A stretch of 64,000 bases of DNA from NCBI GenBank assembly GCA_036320915.1, contig JAXBDG010000012.1, positions 2,034,501 to 2,098,500 on the forward strand, in the 5' to 3' direction. This document shows, piece by piece, positions 55,529 through 64,000 of the stretch. Position 1 is the stretch's first letter. The number at the start of each line of letters is the position of its first letter. The notes under the pieces were generated by a model. The model saw only the letters and a list, made by a program, of their open reading frames with translations, made no database searches and was not told the DNA's origin. This stretch comes from Linnemannia elongata (lineage: Eukaryota > Mortierellomycota > Mortierellomycetes > Mortierellales > Mortierellaceae). Position numbers and translations under genes: made by a program.

Positions 55529-58006
55529 ATGGATGCACTCTCACAACTACCCATGGAATGCCTCCAGCATATCCTCCAGTTCATCGACGACAGTGACAAA
55601 GTACAGGCGCTAGCTGCACTTCTCCTAACCAACAAGCACCTATATACAGCCACACTTCCTTACCTCTACGGTGATGTCTTCAAGGGCTACAACGATGGAT
55701 TTACCCGAGGAGCAGACAAAACACAGCGTCAGCTCTTTACTCGTCGTTTACTCAAACGAGTACCCGTCCACGACCTCCCCAAGATCGTCTCTCTTTCGTT
55801 TGGACTCGACACTTTTAAGACCGATACAAGTACCTCTGACATCACCTTCCTGCTCGACTATAGCACCTGTATCCGTCACTTGCACATCGACATGGAGAAC
55901 ATCAACTCAAACGCTCGCTTCCCTTCAGAACCACCACCCCAATTCTCGCCATACGACCAGATCATTCATCATTTCTCGTCTTCATACGACCACATCTTTG
56001 GAGAGCACGCCCGCCCCGAGATGCACGAGACGATCATTTACTATGAAGTCTGCTGGTCGGTTGCCAATCCCATTTCTGAACAACTCGAGTCCTTAACGAT
56101 CCCACTCATAGACGCACGGCGGTACCTCGACAATATCCACCGATTCGGAAAACTCACACGCGTCCGCTTCAACGTCGACTACACTTTTCAGTACCTCTTC
56201 AACTCCAATGGCACCCACTTCCAATTGATTGGAGATCACATCAACAACGCAGTTCAAGCCATGATCGCATTTGTCAAAGAGCATCGACAAATGTTCAAGG
56301 ATCGACTCAAAGTCGTCTCTATCAGGGATGTCGGCAAGTGGCAATCGAACAGTCGTCTGTGTCCCAAGAATATTCAAATGAAAGTCGCACGGGCCGCACC
56401 ACCACTTTCCCGCCCGCGATACCTTACAAAAATCAACTGGAATCAGTTTGCGGCACACCCACATTCGACAGAGTTGGCGTATGTACGAGAGATCAAGTGT
56501 CGTCAGCCTGTTGTGGAATGGTTTGATGATCCTGTCGACATTCAGGAGATGCTGTGGCGGTGTCGGTCGCTTCAAACTCTGGATGTTGCGTCCCTTGGTC
56601 GTGATGGGTTCAAGTGGGCGGTTCAGTATAGGAAGTCGCAGGATGGACAAGACCCAAGCTCCTCACACCAGGTTCAACCAACGCCCCTACCGCCCCTCGC
56701 CACGGTTACGATTGACAGCTGTGGCACTGTCGAAGAGATCAACGACGTTGCCTTTGCTTTCAACCAGACCCTAAAATCCTTAGCCATTCGATGTTCAACT
56801 CGGGCCACTTTTTCGCAAACACCCCCACCCTTTGGTCATGGATGGGTCGACCTACCTCTCCTAACATACATCAACTTTGAAGGTTACTGGAAACAAGTCA
56901 TAATCGACCAAGACTTTTTCATCCACTGCCCCAACATTGTGGACCTTCAGATCGTTGACAACACTACACAGTATTTGTTACAGGATATTGGACCCCCTTG
57001 TCGACCGGCGCAACTCGCAAGAGTGAAGATGTTGCATTTGAGGGGGTGGGCCGCTTTGATGTTTCATCCGGACACGTTGCATTCAGCAAAAAGCCTTGAC
57101 TTGTTGCAGCTGCGGATGGATTTGGAGGGGGGGTTGATGACTTTTTTCATCCCACCAGTTGAGGATCTTTATTTGCACTACGGCAAGCGCAGAGATACAC
57201 ATCAGGATGAACAACGGGGAGAGGAAGAAGTGGAGTCTGGGGTTGACGAGGAAGGTGCCATTGGAGGAGTGCCATCTCGACCGCTGTGGACATGGGATTG
57301 GTACCTCCCCAGTTTGGAGAGCGTGGTCTTGACATCTGAATTTGCCTACCGATTCGAGTTCAAGATGTTGATGGGGTGCCCGTCGTTGAAACTCTTGGAG
57401 CTGGATATGAGGTCGAGGGACGATAATCATACTCGAGTCATCACCGAAGCTGACTTTTTCATGCAACCTGCCACCACCTTGAAGGATGAAGAAAGTGACA
57501 TTGACCGTTCCTCTAAAGCAGCAGCAGCAGAAGGTATGAGGAGAATCGTGGCGAGTTCAGTTGAGACGCTCCGACTAGCAGGACCCTGGCACATAACCGA
57601 CACCCTCCTCCTCCCCTTCCTCACAGGAACATTCCCAAACCTCATGACATGGATCGAACAGTCTTGGAAAGGGTACACCCTCCCGGGACTCATCGACGCC
57701 ATTCGAACAGGGGATCATACCTGGATAGATGTACATGTCGAGTTGCCGGAACCGTCGAGGGAGGAGATGGTTGAGTTTGGTTTGTGTACGGCCAAGTTAC
57801 GGAGTATGATGAAGGAAAGTGCTTCTGGTGGTGAGGGAGGAGGGGTATGGGGAGGGGTTGTACATACGAGTTTGTTTTTCTCGCGGGAGTTGGTTGAGTA
57901 TGAGGTTTTGAGGGTCGTTGACCTTGGGCGGAGGGTTGAGGACGTTAGAGAGGAGAGTGTAGAATATGATACTTCTATTGGCGAGGGTACTGACTTCAGT
58001 TTGTAA
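55529..58006 (+). CDS. F-box protein with LRR-like C-terminus (825 aa)
   Basis: A single-exon gene. I start at 55529 (MDALSQLPMECL) because the F-box begins there; the four-residue upstream extension is leader. The F-box covers about residues 5-50 (LPMECLQHILQFIDDSDKVQALAALLLTNKHLYTATLPYLYGDVF); such domains bind Skp1 and recruit substrates to SCF ubiquitin ligases. The remainder shows spaced leucine-rich strands (LTRVRFNV, LQTLDVASL, LTYINFEG, VDLQIVDN, VKMLHLRG, LESVVLTS, LKLLELDM, VETLRLAG), consistent with an irregular LRR fold for substrate binding. The substrate is unknown. Fungi of this group have large F-box/LRR families, and a decayed copy lies directly upstream. Confidence 0.82.
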   Translation: MDALSQLPMECLQHILQFIDDSDKVQALAALLLTNKHLYTATLPYLYGDVFKGYNDGFTRGADKTQRQLFTRRLLKRVPVHDLPKIVSLSFGLDTFKTDTSTSDITFLLDYSTCIRHLHIDMENINSNARFPSEPPPQFSPYDQIIHHFSSSYDHIFGEHARPEMHETIIYYEVCWSVANPISEQLESLTIPLIDARRYLDNIHRFGKLTRVRFNVDYTFQYLFNSNGTHFQLIGDHINNAVQAMIAFVKEHRQMFKDRLKVVSIRDVGKWQSNSRLCPKNIQMKVARAAPPLSRPRYLTKINWNQFAAHPHSTELAYVREIKCRQPVVEWFDDPVDIQEMLWRCRSLQTLDVASLGRDGFKWAVQYRKSQDGQDPSSSHQVQPTPLPPLATVTIDSCGTVEEINDVAFAFNQTLKSLAIRCSTRATFSQTPPPFGHGWVDLPLLTYINFEGYWKQVIIDQDFFIHCPNIVDLQIVDNTTQYLLQDIGPPCRPAQLARVKMLHLRGWAALMFHPDTLHSAKSLDLLQLRMDLEGGLMTFFIPPVEDLYLHYGKRRDTHQDEQRGEEEVESGVDEEGAIGGVPSRPLWTWDWYLPSLESVVLTSEFAYRFEFKMLMGCPSLKLLELDMRSRDDNHTRVITEADFFMQPATTLKDEESDIDRSSKAAAAEGMRRIVASSVETLRLAGPWHITDTLLLPFLTGTFPNLMTWIEQSWKGYTLPGLIDAIRTGDHTWIDVHVELPEPSREEMVEFGLCTAKLRSMMKESASGGEGGGVWGGVVHTSLFFSRELVEYEVLRVVDLGRRVEDVREESVEYDTSIGEGTDFSL

Positions 58007-60299
58007 ACTTTAGGATTAGGAATGAAAAAAATAAAAAATAAAAAATAAAATATAACCTCGCTTCACTCAACTTTTGGGACATAGGAGAGAGGCTGAATGG
58101 GGTCACTCATTGCCCACTCTATTAACCTTTTTTCACTTTTCTACCTTCATTCCTCATTTTGGCGTTACTATAGGCTATTGATAGGTAGGAAGACGCGTTT
58201 GAATGAGACAGGTTGGACTGCACTTGATCCCTTGGATGTGAACATATGTTTAACTATCCTGGTTCTCTTACCCTCTCACTAAAGGCCCCTCCACCCCCAC
58301 TCACACATTTAACACTCGAGTCGTCATGGAAGAAGTCATAGTCACCAATCTACCCACCCACCACTTGCTTCGAGTCCACAACAAGGAAAAAAGAGAGAGA
58401 GAAGGATGACGAGACGAGTAGACGAGCACCAACGAGGGGTATGAGGGACGAAGGCAAGAGAAAACGTATCCTTTAATAAATTAATGTAACCACGAACGTG
58501 AATATGCCTAAACTAACATAAAGACGAAAAACAAAAAAAAAAAAAAAATCTCTGTTGCACAAAGACACAAACTTTTAGCACAGACATAGCTACCAAGCGG
58601 GACTATTCTCGTACCCATTATGTGTACCCATGTTACCGAGCCCAAAATGCTGTCCTCAGTCTGACCGGGTGTCTAGACAGACAGACATCACACATATCTC
58701 CCGCATTGCTGGTTAGAATTCTTTCGCATTACAAAAGCAATGATCAGTAGTGGACGACTTGAATGTGATTGGTACCACGAGTGCCGTTGATAACAAACCG
58801 CCACACAACTCTTTCACTAAATATTGTTTGTATCTGTGAACGCCCTTCCGCCTGTGAGTGAGGACTAACACTCGACGTATGGTCAGACCTTGTTTCCCAG
58901 CTACTTATTCAAAGACCGCTCCAGACCATAACCCAAAATTCAAGAGTCTTTTTTTTTTGTTTTTTTTTCTCAGGCACAACAACAGCAAAGAGGAAGAGAG
59001 AGAGGGTATCTTTTTGTTGGTATTTGGTTTTTCATTTCTTTTTTTCATTTTTCTTCCCATGCTTTTTTGGTCTTTTTGAAGGACGTCTATCTGTAATCTA
59101 GAACCGTCTACAGTATGTGAGTGGATGAACGACAAGAGAAGGAAGAATGAGAAATATACTATTCTACCCCCCCTTGTCCAGTTTTTCATTTTTATCATTT
59201 GGTTATGGCTGTTGATTAGGGTTTAAAGGATTACTCTTACTCGTTTATCAAAAGAGAAAGAAAGGAAGAGCTTGCAAATTCAATCTCAAACGAGCCAGCT
59301 CTTCTTGCTGTTTCTCTTTCTGTGCATCTGCATCCGTTGTTGTCCTCTCATTGTGGCACGAGCATAGAAATATATAATGGATTGGAGGCATCGGGCAGGC
59401 ATGGAGATCTTTTATTGGCGGCAAAAAAAATATGATTTCTAATAGATGGAGTGGAATGCTGTCCCTGGCCCCTTGTCCATGGCTCTGGTTGCTGAAAAAA
59501 AAAACGTGTGTGGAGCGGGAGCATGACCATGCATAGAGGTGTTTGTCACGTGGAGTGTCGGTCTTTCTGTATTCATGGGAAGGGGGGAAAGTGGGAAGGG
59601 AGAAAGTAAGGGATAATGCCGGAATGGATACTCATGTCAGTCATGGATCCATGGATCATAGGAAGTTGGTGTAGTAAGATGTTTGTGTCAATAGCAATGC
59701 ATGGCGAGTAGAGAAGGATACGACAGAATGGGTACTTTTGGATAGAGCGGGGAGAGGACGGCTGATTGGATCGTTTTTAAAACACTCAACGGTTGACTGG
59801 GCGGGTCAGAGCCATGATAAACCTTGGATTGTCGAACAAGTCAGGCAACAGCAGCAAAAACTGTGTGTGTAGTGTGAGAAGTGTGAGAAAGATAAAATAA
59901 ATGGAGACGAGACCAATTCATAAATAACGGGGGAGGGGAATGAGCAGATATGCAACTTGAATATGAATCAGGCACATCATAGTACAAACACCAACGGATC
60001 ATTGGCATCCAGTGCCGGATACGATTGGATTGGATTGGACCGACATTCAGGTTTCTGTGGCCCTTTTTTTTTTATTTCTTCTCGCCTCTCTTTCTCTTCT
60101 CTCTTTTCTCTTTTCTCTTTTTCTCTTTTCTTCTTTCTCGTTGTTTAACACCATCCCCCCTTCCCCTCTTCCTACTCTCATCTCGCTCATACCCCTCCTC
60201 CCTTTCCTCCTTCTCTCTCATCACTCTCATCACGACTCTCCCCTTTCTCCTTTCTCCTCTCTTCTCATCACCCTTTTTCTCCTTCTCATCATCACAACC
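58007..60299. other. Long gene-free region before RAS
   Basis: No gene that I can support in 2.3 kb. The final 240 bp before the RAS start are an almost pure CT tract (60062-60295), probably a core promoter or leader. Poly-A and poly-T runs occur at 58531-58546, 58952-58969 and 59038-59044. Confidence 0.5.
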
Positions 60300-63374
<3,075 letters not shown>

Positions 63375-64000
63375 ACACACATTGGGATCTTATTTTCCGA
63401 ATGGATTCTTTTAAAGATTTTTTTTTCTTTTCCATGTGTTTGCAGTGCATGATGTTTCGTTAGTTCTTGTAATTTGGTGGCAAATCAAAGTTGATGCCAC
63501 CGCTTTCTTTCTTTCTCTTTTCTTTCCTTCTCCTTCTCCTTCTCCTACTTTTTACTTTCCTTTTGACAACGTAATGCAGACAGTCAAGGATACGCTGGTT
63601 CGTGCGACTTGATTCCCTCCCTCGTTCTGCTTCTACACACCCCTCATGTCATGTTCATAGACACTCACTTCTACCCTTATAGTTTTAATATTATTATTCT
63701 TATTTACCACTTACTACGAAAAAAGAGCATGTTGTGTTGTTGAAGATGAAGAAGCAAGACATAGAGATAGAAGAATGAGTAGACGAGATCAAGCTCTCCA
63801 GATAAAGATAATAGACCAGTTTTATACTCTACGCTTTTTTTCTCGACCGAGTGCATGTGGTGCGTGTCTGTGTGTTTATGTATATTGGTGTGGCCCATGC
63901 ATGCACCCATCATCAATTGTCTACGTGCATGCGGGGGTCACCGCCTCCAGACTCCAGGATCTTGTCTCGTCTCTGTCTCTGTCTGCGTCGCTGTCACTGT
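63375..64000. other. 3' flank of RAS
   Basis: 3' UTR and downstream DNA with CT-rich stretches. No further gene is seen before the window ends. Confidence 0.5.

Overview
The window looks like nuclear DNA of a filamentous, intron-rich early-diverging fungus, most likely Mortierellomycotina (Mortierella and relatives). The grounds are short introns with GTAAGT-type donors, pyrimidine-rich promoters, a fungal-type Ras and Rev1, a large NACHT-WD40 receptor, F-box/LRR proteins, a Crypton transposon, and a decayed LSU rRNA fragment whose 3' end resembles that lineage. The placement is inference; no species can be named from sequence alone.

Layout. 1-2.3 kb holds the 5' part of a PHO84-type phosphate transporter (minus strand, cut by the window edge). 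2.3-5.8 kb shows no gene. 5.8-9.8 kb is an imperfect inverted duplication with a dead Tc1/mariner transposase fragment near its centre and a small Cys-rich secreted-protein gene in the right arm. 10.3-15.3 kb carries a four-helix membrane protein, a secreted glycoprotein-like gene with a GC-AG intron, low-complexity DNA and a small secreted protein. 16.8-17.4 kb is an isolated 28S rRNA 3' pseudogene whose sarcin-ricin loop is damaged. 17.9-23.6 kb is a fungal NLR-like receptor: helical N-terminus, NACHT ATPase, pentapeptide-like segment and about 15 WD40 repeats, of which about 13 are nearly identical.

24.1-36 kb is an ordinary gene block: a Lys/His-rich secreted protein, a mitochondrial-type O-methyltransferase, a membrane protein, REV1 (10 exons) and a STIMATE-family membrane protein. 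37.2-41.4 kb holds two retroelement Gag-derived genes. The first is frameshifted. The second has lost the capsid-like region but kept the CCHC zinc knuckle.

41.75-51.55 kb is the most striking part. Two 4,896-bp Crypton elements lie head to tail with no difference that I could see. Each encodes an intact seven-exon tyrosine recombinase, and the same 8-bp sequence sits at the left edge, the junction and the right edge. A Gag relic lies just beyond the right edge. 52.4-58 kb contains a small secreted protein, an F-box pseudogene and an intact F-box/LRR-like gene. 60.3-63.4 kb is a five-exon RAS gene.

No operon logic applies. The clearest functional themes are non-self recognition (NLR receptor) and mobile-element activity (Crypton, Tc1 and Gag relics). 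Exon borders were inferred by reading frame, splice-site motifs and family conservation; no transcript data were available.
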